From Armatimonadota bacterium (lineage in GTDB: Bacteria > Armatimonadota > JAAZEB01): a stretch of DNA of 33,617 nt. The stretch is from NCBI GenBank assembly GCA_012512505.1, contig JAAZEB010000263.1:1-33617 (forward strand). Direction: 5' to 3'. The translations under genes and the position numbers were made by a program. Under the pieces are notes generated by a model. That model had not been told where the DNA came from and searched no databases. It worked only from the letters and a program-made list of their open reading frames with translations. Within the stretch, counting starts at the first letter, position 1, and every line of letters begins with the position of its first letter. Below, piece by piece: positions 33,549 to 33,617 of the stretch.

Positions 33549-33617
33549 CTAACGCACGTCCCACGCGAACAGGTGTGCCTGCTCGGCACCCCAAGTCTGC
33601 TCCGGCACGAAGCGCAG
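33549..33617 (-). CDS. 3' end of an unknown gene (cut by window edge)
   Basis: Reading in from the right edge on the - strand, 22 codons lead to a TAG at 33549-33551, ending EQTWGAEQAHLFAWDVR. The composition is protein-like. The position, 138 nt upstream of the DUF2961 gene on the same strand, suits an operon partner. Too little is visible to name it, and it could be a chance open frame. Confidence 0.45.
   Translation of the reverse strand: MRFVPEQTWGAEQAHLFAWDVR

Overview
The window is high-GC bacterial DNA from an uncultured-looking lineage. The mix of genes points to Armatimonadota or a related planctomycete-like group: a type IV pseudopilin-like protein with an H-X9-DG C-terminal motif, a DUF2961/GH172 enzyme, a DUF4434 protein, an AXE1-type acetyl esterase, several secreted clan GH-A-like hydrolases, and secreted IPT/FN3 proteins. 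The phylum assignment is inference; there is no rRNA gene here to confirm it. I saw no tRNA, rRNA, CRISPR array or intact insertion sequence.

Layout. (1) 1-6753: polysaccharide-related accessory genes. These are the 5' end of a secreted protein (-), a LamG-like plus GH39-like hydrolase (+), an acetyl-xylan-esterase-type hydrolase and a Tat-exported DUF4434 protein (- operon), a small inverted-repeat element, and a secreted protein of unknown function (-). (2) 6951-15811: replication and repair genes. These are dnaE, interrupted by a 434-residue LAGLIDADG intein, a glycine-rich RRM RNA-binding protein with a clear promoter and terminator, and a full three-domain polA. (3) 16091-18611: a + strand pair, an enolase-superfamily enzyme and a zinc-dependent sugar/alcohol dehydrogenase, probably for sugar or sugar-acid catabolism. 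(4) 18621-29564: an 11-kb block with every gene on the - strand and mostly short gaps. (5) 30025-33617: a secreted GH-A-like hydrolase (+), a DUF2961/GH172 protein (-) and the 3' end of another - strand gene.

The most interesting part is block 4. In transcription order it encodes a stand-alone PqqD-like protein, a radical SAM/SPASM enzyme with its own N-terminal PqqD-like domain, an HPr-kinase-like P-loop protein, a secreted IPT/FN3 protein, a decayed remnant of a C25 peptidase gene, a second IPT/FN3 protein, an intact gingipain-like C25 peptidase, a 66-residue precursor-like peptide with a strong ribosome binding site, a pseudopilin-like protein, and a fusion of an S24/S26 (Ser-His) peptidase to an NTP_transf_5-type nucleotidyltransferase. 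PqqD, HprK-like kinase and this nucleotidyltransferase family occur together in the little-understood HPr-rel-A-type gene sets. Here they are combined with a radical SAM maturase, two kinds of protease and a candidate substrate. I infer a ribosomally made, post-translationally modified peptide system with a surface or secreted output. The product and the individual reactions are unknown.

The IPT/FN3 genes and the C25 gene have been duplicated as a unit. One C25 copy has decayed, while the 3' ends of the IPT/FN3 copies have stayed nearly identical.
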